Shown here piece after piece: positions 17,159 to 25,594 of a DNA stretch of 64,000 nucleotides. Position numbers and translations under genes: made by a program. Position 1 is the stretch's first letter; the number at the start of each line of letters is the position of its first letter. The stretch spans positions 1 to 64,000 of the forward strand of contig CAMJDL010000006.1 in the NCBI GenBank assembly GCA_946404405.1. Direction: 5' to 3'. The notes beneath the pieces are model-generated. The model was not told where the DNA came from, searched no databases, and was given only the letters and a program-made list of their open reading frames with translations. The stretch comes from an uncultured Prevotella sp. GTDB taxonomy: Bacteria; Bacteroidota; Bacteroidia; Bacteroidales; Bacteroidaceae.

Positions 17159-18508
17159 ATGTTTGAGAATTTAAGTGATAGACTTGAACGGTCGTTCAAG
17201 ATACTGAAAGGTGAAGGCAAAATCACCGAGATTAACGTGGCCGAGACGCTGAAAGATGTTCGTCGTGCCCTGTTGGATGCCGATGTCAACTTCAAGGTTG
17301 CCAAGCAGTTTACAGATACTGTGAAGCAGAAAGCTATGGGTATGAACGTGCTGACAGCTGTGAAACCCAGCCAACTGATGGTGAAGATTGTGCACGATGA
17401 GTTGACGGAACTGATGGGCGGCAAGGCTGTTGAGCTGAAGTTGGAGAATCGTCCTGCCATCATCCTCATGTCTGGTTTGCAGGGTTCTGGTAAGACCACG
17501 TTCTCTGGTAAACTGGCCAAGATGCTCAAGGAGCGTCAGCATAAGAAGCCCCTGCTCGTAGCTTGCGACGTCTATCGTCCTGCTGCTATCGAGCAGTTGA
17601 AGGTCGTTGGTGAGAGCGTTGGCGTTGAGGTTTATACGGAGGAAGGCAACAAGAACGTTGTCGAGATTGCGCAGAATGCCATTCGCAAGGCCAAGCAGGA
17701 AAGCTTTAACGTTGTCATCGTCGATACCGCTGGTCGTTTGGCTGTCGACGAGGAGATGATGAACGAGATTTCGAACCTGAAGAAGGCCATCAATCCTGAT
17801 GAGACGCTCTTCGTGGTCGACTCGATGACGGGTCAGGATGCTGTGAATACTGCCAAGGAGTTCAACGACCGTTTGGACTTTGATGGTGTCGTGCTGACCA
17901 AGCTCGATGGTGATACCCGTGGTGGTGCTGCCCTTTCTATCCGTACCGTTGTCACCAAACCCATCAAGTTTGTGGGTACTGGCGAGAAGATGGAGGCTAT
18001 CGACGTATTCCATCCTGAACGTATGGCCGACCGTATCTTGGGTATGGGTGACGTCGTTTCTCTGGTTGAGCGTGCCCAGCAGCAGTTCGACGAGGAGGAG
18101 GCCAAGCGTCTGGAGAAGAAAATCCGCAAGAATAAGTTCGACTTCGACGACTTCATGGGTCAGATTCAGCAAATCAAGAAGATGGGTAACATCAAGGACC
18201 TCGCATCGATGATTCCTGGTGTGGGCAAGGCTATCCGTGATGTGGATATCGACGACAATGCCTTCAAGGGTATCGAGGCCATCATCAACTCGATGACGCC
18301 TAAGGAGCGTGCCAATCCTGATATCATCAACCAGAGCCGTAAATTGCGTATTGCCAAGGGTTCTGGTACAAAGATAGAAGAGGTAAACCGCCTGATGAAG
18401 CAGTTCGACCAGACGCGTAAGATGATGCGCATGGTCAGCGGTATGGGTTCGTCGAAGATGGCGCAGATGGCTGCTGCCATGAAGATGAAGGGCGGCAAAC
18501 CGTTCTAA
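17159..18508 (+). CDS. ffh: signal recognition particle protein Ffh
   Basis: GTPase of the bacterial SRP that targets nascent membrane proteins to FtsY. The 449-aa protein has the N domain, then G1 GLQGSGKTTFSGKLA, G3 DTAGRLAVDEEM, G4 TKLDGDTRGG, and a methionine-rich C-terminal M domain (KMMRMVSGMGSSKMAQMAAA) that binds 4.5S RNA and signal peptides. It has its own promoter after queH and continues into folD after 26 bases. Confidence 0.97.
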   Translation: MFENLSDRLERSFKILKGEGKITEINVAETLKDVRRALLDADVNFKVAKQFTDTVKQKAMGMNVLTAVKPSQLMVKIVHDELTELMGGKAVELKLENRPAIILMSGLQGSGKTTFSGKLAKMLKERQHKKPLLVACDVYRPAAIEQLKVVGESVGVEVYTEEGNKNVVEIAQNAIRKAKQESFNVVIVDTAGRLAVDEEMMNEISNLKKAINPDETLFVVDSMTGQDAVNTAKEFNDRLDFDGVVLTKLDGDTRGGAALSIRTVVTKPIKFVGTGEKMEAIDVFHPERMADRILGMGDVVSLVERAQQQFDEEEAKRLEKKIRKNKFDFDDFMGQIQQIKKMGNIKDLASMIPGVGKAIRDVDIDDNAFKGIEAIINSMTPKERANPDIINQSRKLRIAKGSGTKIEEVNRLMKQFDQTRKMMRMVSGMGSSKMAQMAAAMKMKGGKPF

Positions 18509-18529
18509 GTGAATAGTGAATAGTGAATA
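18509..18529 (+). repeat. heptamer array between ffh and folD
   Basis: Three perfect GTGAATA units directly after the ffh TAA, followed by a partial GTGAT just before the folD ATG. Confidence 0.8.
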
Positions 18530-18534
18530 GTGAT

Positions 18535-19413
18535 ATGCAACTGATTGACGGAAAAGCAACAGCAGCAGCCATCAAGGCTGAGATTGCTGAAGAGGTAAAG
18601 GCCATCATGGCCGCTGGTGGTAAACAGCCACATTTGGCTGCCGTATTGGTAGGTCACGATGGTGGCTCTGAAACCTACGTGAAGAACAAGGTGTTGGCCT
18701 GCGAGGCTTGTGGTTTCAAATCGACGCTCATCCGCTTCGAGGATGACGTGACGGAAGAAGAACTGCTGGCCTGTGTTGATAACCTGAACCGCAATGGCGA
18801 TGTCGATGGCTTCATCGTACAGTTGCCCTTGCCCAAACATATCGACGAGCAGAAGATTATCGAGGCCATAGACTATCGTAAGGATGTCGATGGTTTCCAT
18901 CCCATCAACGTTGGTCGCATGGCCATTGGTCTGCCTTGCTTCATTTCAGCTACCCCTCTGGGAATCATTACGTTGCTGAAGCGCTACAATATCGAGACCA
19001 GTGGTAAGAAGTGCGTCATTCTGGGTCGCTCGAACATCGTGGGCAAACCCATGGCACAGCTCATGATGCAGAAGCAGTATGGCGATGCTACCGTTACCGT
19101 TTGCCACTCACGTTCCAAGACGCTGAAGAAGGAGTGTCAGGAGGCCGACATCATCATTGCTGCCATTGGCCAGCCCGACTTCGTGACTGCCGATATGGTG
19201 AAGGACGGTGCCGTCATTGTCGATGTTGGTACCACCCGAGTACCCGATGCAACCCGCAAGAGCGGTTTCCGTCTGAATGGCGATGTCAAGTTTGACGAGG
19301 TAGCTCCCAAATGCTCGTTCATCACGCCAGTTCCCGGTGGAGTAGGGCCCATGACCATCTGCTCGCTGATGAAGAACACCCTTGCTGCCGGTAAAAAAGA
19401 GTATTATAAGTAA
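18535..19413 (+). CDS. folD: bifunctional methylenetetrahydrofolate dehydrogenase/cyclohydrolase FolD
   Basis: Interconverts 5,10-methylene-, methenyl- and 10-formyl-tetrahydrofolate. The 292-aa protein contains SETYVKNK with the catalytic Lys, [22 protein letters not shown], the Rossmann segment [14 protein letters not shown] and the C-terminal [16 protein letters not shown] used ATG 18535 ([12 protein letters not shown]); an upstream Met at 18523 lies within the heptamer array. Confidence 0.96.
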   Translation: MQLIDGKATAAAIKAEIAEEVKAIMAAGGKQPHLAAVLVGHDGGSETYVKNKVLACEACGFKSTLIRFEDDVTEEELLACVDNLNRNGDVDGFIVQLPLPKHIDEQKIIEAIDYRKDVDGFHPINVGRMAIGLPCFISATPLGIITLLKRYNIETSGKKCVILGRSNIVGKPMAQLMMQKQYGDATVTVCHSRSKTLKKECQEADIIIAAIGQPDFVTADMVKDGAVIVDVGTTRVPDATRKSGFRLNGDVKFDEVAPKCSFITPVPGGVGPMTICSLMKNTLAAGKKEYYK

Positions 19414-19416
19414 TCA

Positions 19417-19450
19417 TAATTTCTAATTTCTAATTCCTAATTTCTAATTA
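19417..19450 (+). repeat. heptamer array between folD and TPR gene
   Basis: Units TAATTTC, TAATTTC, TAATTCC, TAATTTC and a partial TAATTA. It fills the intergenic gap and is the reverse complement of the second array in queA. Confidence 0.8.
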
Positions 19451-19455
19451 GAATA

Positions 19456-19635
19456 ATGACCGCTCAGGAGTGGTACGAACAAGGTAACGCCTTTCGGAAG
19501 GAGTCCAAATGGCACGAAGCCATCAACTGCTATATTCAGGCAATTGCGCTTGACCCCGACAGTCCAGCTGTCGAAGCCAAGCGCATGCTCGACGATATCA
19601 TGGCCTTCTATTGTAAGGATATGTATAATCCCTGA
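19456..19635 (+). CDS. 59-aa single-TPR protein
   Basis: ATG 19456 to TGA 19635. The product contains one tetratricopeptide-type helix pair (WYEQGNAFRKESKWHEAINC, then YIQAIALDPDSPAVEAKRML), a motif for protein contacts. No partner can be named. The last four codons and the stop lie inside the left arm of the perfect terminator hairpin that follows. It ends the ffh-folD transcription unit. Confidence 0.75.
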   Translation: MTAQEWYEQGNAFRKESKWHEAINCYIQAIALDPDSPAVEAKRMLDDIMAFYCKDMYNP

Positions 19636-19660
19636 ACCTTTGACGGGTTCAGGGATTATA
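19624..19660 (+). terminator. intrinsic terminator after ffh-folD-TPR
   Basis: Perfect 15-bp stem 19624-19638 / 19646-19660 (arm TATAATCCCTGAACC) with a 7-base loop, followed by CTTTTTC. The TPR gene's stop codon is within the left arm. Confidence 0.9.
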
Positions 19661-19672
19661 CTTTTTCTTTGC

Positions 19673-20314
19673 TTAGTTCTCGTCCGGCTCGCCTTCGTCA
19701 CCGCCGCCACCACCATTGTTGCCTCCGGTGTTACCGCCAGTGTTGGTACCCGTGCCTCCAGTGTTAGAAGGCGCACTGCTACTGCCACCCTGGTCGTGAA
19801 TCCAGGTCTCCCAAGGTGTCTTCTCGACGAAGCGCTTCACCTTGCCGTTGATGGTCTCCTTGCGTGACTTGACCACGTCGGTCAGCTGTAGCGTACACCA
19901 CTCCTCCTTGAACTTGCGCGAGGTCAGGTTCTCGTCGGCCACCGAGTAGGGCAGGAAGTTGAAGTGCACACCCTCCACCTGCGTGTTGATGTCCCATGCA
20001 CCGGTCTTCAGCTGGGTCAGCGTCAGACCCTCCTTCTTGTTCTTGACCGAGGGCGAGAAGGTGCCCAGAGGCTCCAGCTGAACGGGAATGCCCTGTGCAA
20101 TCAGCTCGGGCAGACACTGGGTGATCTTCTTCAGCACGCCCTCGATGACGTCGCGGCTGTAGATTGATCCGTGGTCCACCATGTGCTGGGCGAAACCCTT
20201 CAGACTCAGAGTCGGCTTGCGAGCCACTTCCAGGTAGTACTTACCGTAACCGGCATTCTGCTGGTTCTCATTCTTTCGGAGGTTCACCTCCATAGCAATC
20301 GTGTTCTTTGCCAT
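19673..20314 (-). CDS. HU-HIG family DNA-binding protein
   Basis: A 213-aa protein with an HU-like fold at residues about 20-125 (for example SRDVIEGVLKKITQCLPELI and GIPVQLEPLGTFSPSV) and a long C-terminal tail of Gly, Asn, Thr and acidic residues. This is the Bacteroidota HU-HIG type, usually found beside BT4734-like primase and DUF3987 genes, as here. It probably binds DNA as a dimer. It has its own promoter at 20400-20431. The low-complexity tail is unusual against classic HU (90 aa). Confidence 0.8.
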   Translation of the reverse strand: MAKNTIAMEVNLRKNENQQNAGYGKYYLEVARKPTLSLKGFAQHMVDHGSIYSRDVIEGVLKKITQCLPELIAQGIPVQLEPLGTFSPSVKNKKEGLTLTQLKTGAWDINTQVEGVHFNFLPYSVADENLTSRKFKEEWCTLQLTDVVKSRKETINGKVKRFVEKTPWETWIHDQGGSSSAPSNTGGTGTNTGGNTGGNNGGGGGDEGEPDEN

Positions 20315-20399
20315 AATTGTGTGTGTTTTTAAAAGTGAAACAATAAAGTTAATTCTGTAGTGGTTTTTCGTGGTATTAGACCATTCCTTTACTACACTG

Positions 20400-20431
20400 C
20401 AAAATTACTAAAAATAATTGGATTATGCAAA
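20400..20431 (-). promoter_or_regulatory. Bacteroidota promoter (HU-HIG gene)
   Basis: Minus strand TTTG (20431-20428), 20-base spacer, TAATTTTG (20407-20400), about 86 bases before the start. Confidence 0.75.
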
Positions 20432-20490
20432 TAATTCTGCAATTATTTACGTTAATTAGTGTAAAATTATATCGATTGATATTTATTCAA

Positions 20491-20551
20491 CGAACCCTAA
20501 GGCTTCAAGCCCTGAACCCTAAGGGTTCGAGGGCTGAAGGGTAAGGGTTCG
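20491..20551. repeat. 61-bp near-perfect inverted repeat
   Basis: Nested palindrome: CGAACCCT (20491-20498) pairs with AGGGTTCG (20544-20551), CTTC (20503-20506) with GAAG (20536-20539), AGCCCT (20508-20513) with AGGGCT (20530-20535), and GAACCC/GGGTTC at the centre. It lies 19 bases after the DUF3987 stop. There is no T-run on either side, so it is not a standard intrinsic terminator. Confidence 0.7.
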
Positions 20552-20569
20552 TGATGATAATCACACACA

Positions 20570-22555
20570 TCAGTGTTTGGTCTTGGCGTAATGCCCTTGA
20601 CATGTACGTTCCACCAGCTGATAGCGGCTAATGAAGTTGCCAAGATAGCGCTGAGCGGTCTTAAGTGGGATGCTATTCGACTTAGCCAACTGACTGAACT
20701 GCTTAGTGGTAAACTCGTCGGGCAGTGACGAGAACAGTTGTTGCTCGCGCGAACTCATGGGTTGTATAGTCAGATTGGTGTCGTCGCTGGGATGCAACAG
20801 TGTGTTATAGACGTATCCGGTGTGGGCCACCAAGCAGTCGATGATAGTCATGGCTGTCTGATAGTCGTCGTCGGTACAGACGAAGGCCTGCTGCTGTGTG
20901 TCGGCCAATCGTCCTTGCTCGAAGTTGCGTAGTGTGGTCAGAATCATCATCATGCGGAAGGCAACGAGTGCTATACGAACGATGAAGGCGGCAAAGTCTA
21001 TGCCATAGAGTCCGACCTGTTCGGGCAACAACGGTTTGAAATGCGTATTAAACGCCTGCTGCTGTTCGTCGGTCAGCACAATCTGAATACGATTCTTGTT
21101 GCGGTCTACAAGCAGGTCGAACATCTGTTTGACAGTTTGTCCGATTTCATGATAGCGGTCGGCTATTGGTTCCTTGCTCTTGAAGGGGTTGCGCCAGTCG
21201 AGGCTCTCTTGCGAACAGTAGAAGAGGTCGCGAGAACTGGAACCATTCTCGTTCTGCTTGGGCGACAGCAAATAGGTAATCTGCTTGGGCGTACACGTGA
21301 CAAGAATGCCCAGTTGTGGCTCGTCGATAACGATGTGCTGCTTGTCCTTGGTGCGTGAACTGGTGATGGTCTCGTGATGGAAGGCCATTCTTAGTATGTC
21401 GGTATATTGGCCCCATTCCTGGCTGAGTGCCTGGGTCAGCGTATCGGCCTCGGTCGAGAATAGCAGACCGCGCCCACCGTTATTGTACAAGTCCAACTTG
21501 AAGGCTGCTGCCGACGAGTCTGCCGATACAAAGAGGCTGCGATACTGCGGTTCTTCTGGTTCGGTACCTGCGCTCTCACCGCTTTTGCCACGTTGTGATT
21601 TTTTGGCTTCCCACTCGTCATGCTGTTCCTTGTATTCGGCCAACTGGGCATAGTATTGTGACAACATGGCATGCACGATGGGTGTCAGAAGATGCTTCAA
21701 GTCATCGATAGCACCCTTGTGGCTGATACCCGCAAGTCCGAGGATAAACAGGTAGAACGGTGTGTAGACGCGCTTGCCGTGGTAGATGCCGTAGACGTTG
21801 GGTTGGGCAATGGCCAGCAGGTCGAGGACGGCGAGCAAGGTTTTGTCCTGCTCCTCGGCCGACTCCAACCCTTCCAGACAGCGTTGCATGGTGACGGGAA
21901 GCTTTCCTTTGTCGAGCTTTTGCGTGAAGGTCTGACTGAAAGAAAACCTCAAAACCTCATTTTCCTCACGGCTGTATTCGGCATTAGAAGAAGCAGTATC
22001 AGAGTTAGAGGAATTGTTGTTAACTATTTGATAGTCAGAATTGTTAATACCGTTATTGCCTCCTAAACCTTGCTGATTACATTTTTCCTCATAGCCGTGA
22101 GGTAAATGAGGTTTTGAGGTAAACTCGGTTGAAGGGTAACGACGCGAGATGGCCGAGAGGTCGACACCGGCCTCCTTGGCCAGGTTGTAGAATGCCGAGA
22201 GTTGGGTACGACCATCGTGCTTGGAGCAACACTCCTGCCACTTCTTTTCGCACTCACGCTCGTTGAACTTTGGTGAGAGACGGCTCACACGAAAGAAAAA
22301 TTCACGTCCGGCATCACCCAAACCATCGGCAAGGGCAAACCCCGTACGGCAATACCAGTCCTTGTAGCTGTCGGACGGACCACCAAGGCGTTCCAGTTCG
22401 ACTACAACGGCTTCCACCTTGTCCAGCTCGTTCCCGCAGGGGGGAACGGCTGGCTGAGGGTTCTTTACGGGAGCATCGGTCTTAACCGGCTCGTTAACGG
22501 TGTTGGCGTTATTCTGAGAGACCCACGCCATGGGGTCGAATACATCTTTATTCAT
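20570..22555 (-). CDS. PriCT/DUF3987 helicase-like protein
   Basis: A 661-aa protein with a primase-associated PriCT-2-like domain at about residues 45-130 (WYCRTGFALADGLGDAGREF, ECEKKWQECCSKHDGR) followed by a DUF3987-like region (YTPFYLFILGLAGISHKGAI, then LLFSTEADTLTQALSQEWGQ). These pair with AEP-type primases in replication modules of mobile elements. The AEP domain is encoded by the gene immediately upstream, 14 bases away, so this is a split primase-helicase. Cellular role in Bacteroidales chromosomes is not established. Confidence 0.78.
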   Translation of the reverse strand: MNKDVFDPMAWVSQNNANTVNEPVKTDAPVKNPQPAVPPCGNELDKVEAVVVELERLGGPSDSYKDWYCRTGFALADGLGDAGREFFFRVSRLSPKFNERECEKKWQECCSKHDGRTQLSAFYNLAKEAGVDLSAISRRYPSTEFTSKPHLPHGYEEKCNQQGLGGNNGINNSDYQIVNNNSSNSDTASSNAEYSREENEVLRFSFSQTFTQKLDKGKLPVTMQRCLEGLESAEEQDKTLLAVLDLLAIAQPNVYGIYHGKRVYTPFYLFILGLAGISHKGAIDDLKHLLTPIVHAMLSQYYAQLAEYKEQHDEWEAKKSQRGKSGESAGTEPEEPQYRSLFVSADSSAAAFKLDLYNNGGRGLLFSTEADTLTQALSQEWGQYTDILRMAFHHETITSSRTKDKQHIVIDEPQLGILVTCTPKQITYLLSPKQNENGSSSRDLFYCSQESLDWRNPFKSKEPIADRYHEIGQTVKQMFDLLVDRNKNRIQIVLTDEQQQAFNTHFKPLLPEQVGLYGIDFAAFIVRIALVAFRMMMILTTLRNFEQGRLADTQQQAFVCTDDDYQTAMTIIDCLVAHTGYVYNTLLHPSDDTNLTIQPMSSREQQLFSSLPDEFTTKQFSQLAKSNSIPLKTAQRYLGNFISRYQLVERTCQGHYAKTKH

Positions 22556-22569
22556 GTTCTAATTATTTT

Positions 22570-23199
22570 TTAAATGAAAAATTCGTAAAGGTCAGCACGC
22601 AGATACGCCAATGGATCGTAGCTGAGGAAACAAGCGTGACTCTCGTTAGCCACGGTGGAATCCACCTGTTTGTCACCCAAGCCATAGGTCGCCATGAAGT
22701 AGGAACGCAGTGCTGTGAACCAAGTCTTGTAGTCGCACTTCGTGAGGTCGATAGGCAGGAACACCTTCAAGCCGTGACCGCGTGGTGAGGTGAACATCAA
22801 CAGAATCTGTTCACCCCAGTAGGGGTCGGCCAGCAACAGCTTCTTCAACTCTTCAGGACTGATTTTACGCTTCATTGCCTCAGAGTCATCGTCCAAGTGA
22901 TCGAAATCTAAACACGTCATGCTGGAGTATTCAACACGCGACTTGTCATCGCAATAAGTATATGTACCCGCAGGCGTAACGTAATCAAAGTTCTTACCTT
23001 TGTATTGGCGCTGTCCTTCGTCGGTAGTAATTCGGTGCAGTTGTTCAGTCTTACTAACCAGAGCGATGTCGCGGTCAGGGTCAGGACCCAGTTGCATCCA
23101 CTTCATCGTAACGTACAACCAAACCCAGAACAGACTGACCGTCTTCAGCGGCACTTTGTTCCAAATGGGCGCTTTTAAAAATGAAACAATATATTCCAT
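22570..23199 (-). CDS. BT4734-like AEP primase-domain protein (VirE_N)
   Basis: A 209-aa protein matching the VirE N-terminal/BT4734 family, a member of the archaeo-eukaryotic primase superfamily. The catalytic DxD is at CLDFDHLDDD (Asp98, Asp100), the H-motif at SPRGHGLKVF (138-147), and a third conserved segment in SHACFLSYDPLAYL. I chose ATG 23199 (MEYIVSFLKAP); the frame continues upstream through a Lys-rich stretch with no domain similarity. The DUF3987 gene follows after 14 bases. Confidence 0.8.
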   Translation of the reverse strand: MEYIVSFLKAPIWNKVPLKTVSLFWVWLYVTMKWMQLGPDPDRDIALVSKTEQLHRITTDEGQRQYKGKNFDYVTPAGTYTYCDDKSRVEYSSMTCLDFDHLDDDSEAMKRKISPEELKKLLLADPYWGEQILLMFTSPRGHGLKVFLPIDLTKCDYKTWFTALRSYFMATYGLGDKQVDSTVANESHACFLSYDPLAYLRADLYEFFI

Positions 23200-23266
23200 A
23201 ATTTTCTTCTTTTTTGTTTTGAAAAGGAACACGCCACACTGATGGCAGCGTGTTCCCATTGACTGT

Positions 23267-23617
23267 TTAGAATAGAGCCTCGAGCGGATAGCCGTTCTCA
23301 CGGGCATAGTCAAAGATTTCACAATACAACGCTAACAACTGCTCATCGACATGCTGAACACCGGTAAGGTGTCGACCACCACCAGACAGGAACGCTATCA
23401 GGTTGTCGGTCATCAGCGATGCCATACCCTTACTGTATCCGCACAGGGCATCGACCATCTTGAAATACAGTAAAGGTGGCACCCAGTCAGGAATGACCTG
23501 GATTAACTCCAGGCAACAGTTCGGGTTCGGAACAAACTTCTTGCTCTGATCGTTCATCACGATTCTAAGCTCTCTCTTCTCGGTGCTGCTTGTGGCAGCG
23601 GTAAATGTCTTTGCCAT
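23267..23617 (-). CDS. unknown 116-aa protein upstream of the primase gene
   Basis: ATG 23617 (MAKTFTAATSSTEKREL) to stop at 23267. Mixed helical composition, two cysteines (PNPNCCLELI), and no signal peptide or membrane segment. I do not recognise a domain. It is first in the transcript leading to the AEP and DUF3987 genes, with a promoter and a hairpin-containing leader of about 130 bases. It may act with the primase module; that is inference from position only. Confidence 0.6.
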   Translation of the reverse strand: MAKTFTAATSSTEKRELRIVMNDQSKKFVPNPNCCLELIQVIPDWVPPLLYFKMVDALCGYSKGMASLMTDNLIAFLSGGGRHLTGVQHVDEQLLALYCEIFDYARENGYPLEALF

Positions 23618-23719
23618 AGTCTTTGTTTTTTTTATTTGGCGTTTGACAATCTGTGAACCACGCATTAACCGGTGTGGCATGGGAAGGTCTACTTCCAGAC
23701 AGGCAACAACTACAAAAAT

Positions 23720-23746
23720 GCGCCCCGAAGTCTAACTTCACGGCGC
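23720..23746 (-). promoter_or_regulatory. leader hairpin just after the promoter
   Basis: Minus-strand stem of GCGCC (23746-23742) with GGCGC (23724-23720) and inner GAAGT/ACTTC with a 3-base loop, followed by ATTTTTG. It begins within one base of the -7 box, so it forms at the very 5' end of the mRNA. It could protect the 5' end or attenuate. Confidence 0.5.
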
Positions 23747-23753
23747 AAAGGTA
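23746..23753 (-). promoter_or_regulatory. Bacteroidota -7 box (primase operon)
   Basis: TACCTTTG on the minus strand, 128 bases before the 116-aa gene. The upstream TTTG element is weak. Confidence 0.55.
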
Positions 23754-23846
23754 TCGACTTTTTCTGAATTAAATATTGGATTTTACTGGTCGTATGGATT
23801 AGATGGTATTGGCAAGCAAAAAAAAACCAACCCATATGGATTGGCA

Positions 23847-24554
23847 TTATTTATTGGTGTTATTGATGAATATTTGTTGGGGGTATTCAGCAGTTTCGAG
23901 TGCGATGCAAAGCGTTTGAATATGCTTGTATCCTTCAAGATGCTGCCCCTTTTCAAATTCGTAGTCTTTAGGGATTGGTGTTTTCCAATTAATCCACACG
24001 GAATAGTCAAACTTTTCTGAGTTTTTAAAAAATCCCCTCCGATATAAGTTTACCTGGTCTTGTGTACAGCGGTGCGGAACATTTGGAAACCACGACAACA
24101 TCTGGTCGGAAAAATTCTTGGTATCATCCTTAATTAACAGATGGTGATGGTTGGCAAAGAGTAGGAGAGCAAGCCAACCATAGTTGTGTAGTATGCGACT
24201 CACCAGTATATCGTAAATCCACTGCCAAAGCTTAGACATATCTACGGTATAATTCCCCATCTTACCTACGAAAATCTTATTTGGTGATAGTTGCGAAAAT
24301 TCCACGCCAAGCTGTCCTTTTACGGCAGCTACAGAAGAAGCCAGAGGTCCCTTTTCCTCTAATATGCAATTCATCTCCTTTCGAATATCATAGAGTATTT
24401 TTTCAAAAGGTCCGATAGCAAGAGCCAGTTGACCATGCCAAAAATGCGCCTCTATAGCAGTAGAGGCACGTTTAAGTTCGGTCATCATCTCCCCTATAGT
24501 GTAGGTGTCTTCACCTATATTATACGGAGTATTTAGAAATTCATGTTTGGTCAC
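23847..24554 (-). CDS. unknown protein, second gene of an orphan pair
   Basis: A 235-aa protein with no domain I recognise. Seen: a helical N-terminal half (TIGEMMTELKRASTAIEAHF, then FEKILYDIRKEMNCILEEKG), a hydrophobic stretch (ILHNYGWLALLLFANHHHLL) that may be a buried helix, and an aromatic-rich C-terminal part. No signal peptide. It begins 4 bases after the stop of the partner gene and shares its promoter. Base composition is visibly more A/T-rich than the housekeeping genes, in keeping with acquired DNA. Confidence 0.6.
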   Translation of the reverse strand: MTKHEFLNTPYNIGEDTYTIGEMMTELKRASTAIEAHFWHGQLALAIGPFEKILYDIRKEMNCILEEKGPLASSVAAVKGQLGVEFSQLSPNKIFVGKMGNYTVDMSKLWQWIYDILVSRILHNYGWLALLLFANHHHLLIKDDTKNFSDQMLSWFPNVPHRCTQDQVNLYRRGFFKNSEKFDYSVWINWKTPIPKDYEFEKGQHLEGYKHIQTLCIALETAEYPQQIFINNTNK

Positions 24555-24558
24555 ACGA

Positions 24559-25404
24559 CTATTTGCTGGGATTGTTTTGCTTATGATAAATAGCGTTCAG
24601 ACGCTCAATGAGGGGTTGTATTCGTGGGTCACCTTCATTCTGCTCTGGGATAAACTCTGGGTCACGAAAAAGGATGTCGGTCTGCTCTCGGTCGGCCTTA
24701 ACGGCATTGAGAAAGTCTTCTATCTGGTACTTAATAAGTTCAGTTGTGGCATCTGGGTCATCTTGTAGCTTCACGGCAATATGTAGCCACGGGATCTGTT
24801 TTGATCTTGGCCAAGTACCAACAGAGTCGTCCTCTTTTTCCGATGTAGCCACATGTAGACACATGGTCCCCTTGGGGGCCACAATCTGCAAATCGGCACC
24901 TGGTCCAAAACGGCGAAGACCACGCAGTAATGCGTTCAGGCTAAATGACGGATTTTTGGAAAACAGCTCTTTCGTGCGTTCCTGCTGAACCAGACTACCT
25001 ATGCGCAGACTGAGGTTGTCATGTGCGACCTGCTCCCATTGCGGATTGGGAGGTAAGTTTTGAGAAACATTTTCACCTGGGAAGGCATGGAATAGAACAA
25101 TAATATCGCCAAGTTCGACCTTGTCCCACACTACTCCTTCAGAGAAATCATTAGGACGAGCTGGTCCTAACACCAAACCGACACTCTTGTTGCTATAGCT
25201 CACAACGGGGTGAGAGTGTGTACGGATACTATAGGGCATCATTGCGGGTGGAACTCGATTTCCTACAGGTCGGCGATAATTAGCAGATGCTGGTTCTGGT
25301 CCCTCTACCACAATTAGTGTGGCAATCTGCATGGCCACCTCACCATTACAATAAATAACGGGGTATGGCGGTTGTAAGGGCGCATAATGAGTATTTACTA
25401 TCAT
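24559..25404 (-). CDS. unknown protein, first gene of an orphan pair
   Basis: A 281-aa protein from ATG 25404 (MIVNTHYAPLQPPYPVIYCN). An ATG at 25428 is also possible; the Met at 25509 lies upstream of the promoter and is rejected. The N-terminal half is beta-rich (IATLIVVEGPEPASANY, SVGLVLGPARPNDFSEG, GDIIVLFHAFPGE); the C-terminal half is helical and acidic. No domain recognised, no signal peptide. Promoter box at 25456-25463. The partner follows after 4 bases. Confidence 0.6.
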   Translation of the reverse strand: MIVNTHYAPLQPPYPVIYCNGEVAMQIATLIVVEGPEPASANYRRPVGNRVPPAMMPYSIRTHSHPVVSYSNKSVGLVLGPARPNDFSEGVVWDKVELGDIIVLFHAFPGENVSQNLPPNPQWEQVAHDNLSLRIGSLVQQERTKELFSKNPSFSLNALLRGLRRFGPGADLQIVAPKGTMCLHVATSEKEDDSVGTWPRSKQIPWLHIAVKLQDDPDATTELIKYQIEDFLNAVKADREQTDILFRDPEFIPEQNEGDPRIQPLIERLNAIYHKQNNPSK

Positions 25405-25455
25405 GTCTTTATAGTTTAATAAGCACATCAAATCATGTGCATTTTTTCTTGTTGG

Positions 25456-25463
25456 CAAAGATA
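25456..25463 (-). promoter_or_regulatory. Bacteroidota -7 box (orphan pair)
   Basis: TATCTTTG on the minus strand, 51 bases before the chosen start. No clear TTTG at the usual distance upstream. Confidence 0.55.
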
Positions 25464-25535
25464 CGACATTTTTTTGAAATATCCATCGTTTTATATTGCC
25501 AAAATGCATTTCATTTCATTTTTTGTAATAAAATG

Positions 25536-25569
25536 ATTCCCCGCAACTCTCCAAAGAATTGCGAGGAAT
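25536..25569 (-). terminator. intrinsic terminator of the surface-protein gene
   Basis: An 11-bp stem with one G-T pair (25569-25559 with 25546-25536), 12-base loop, then CATTTTATT on the minus strand, 26 bases after the stop at 25595. Confidence 0.65.
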
Positions 25570-25594
25570 TTAAATGAATGTAAGGATTCAATGA

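Noticed and set aside
17171..18559. 462-codon open frame opposite ffh
   Set aside because: It lies fully antisense to a well-recognised SRP gene and has no domain, signal or context; it reflects codon bias of the real gene.
25405..25509. Longer N-terminus for the 281-aa orphan protein from the Met at 25509
   Set aside because: The extension crosses the -7 promoter box at 25456-25463, so it would not be transcribed from that promoter.
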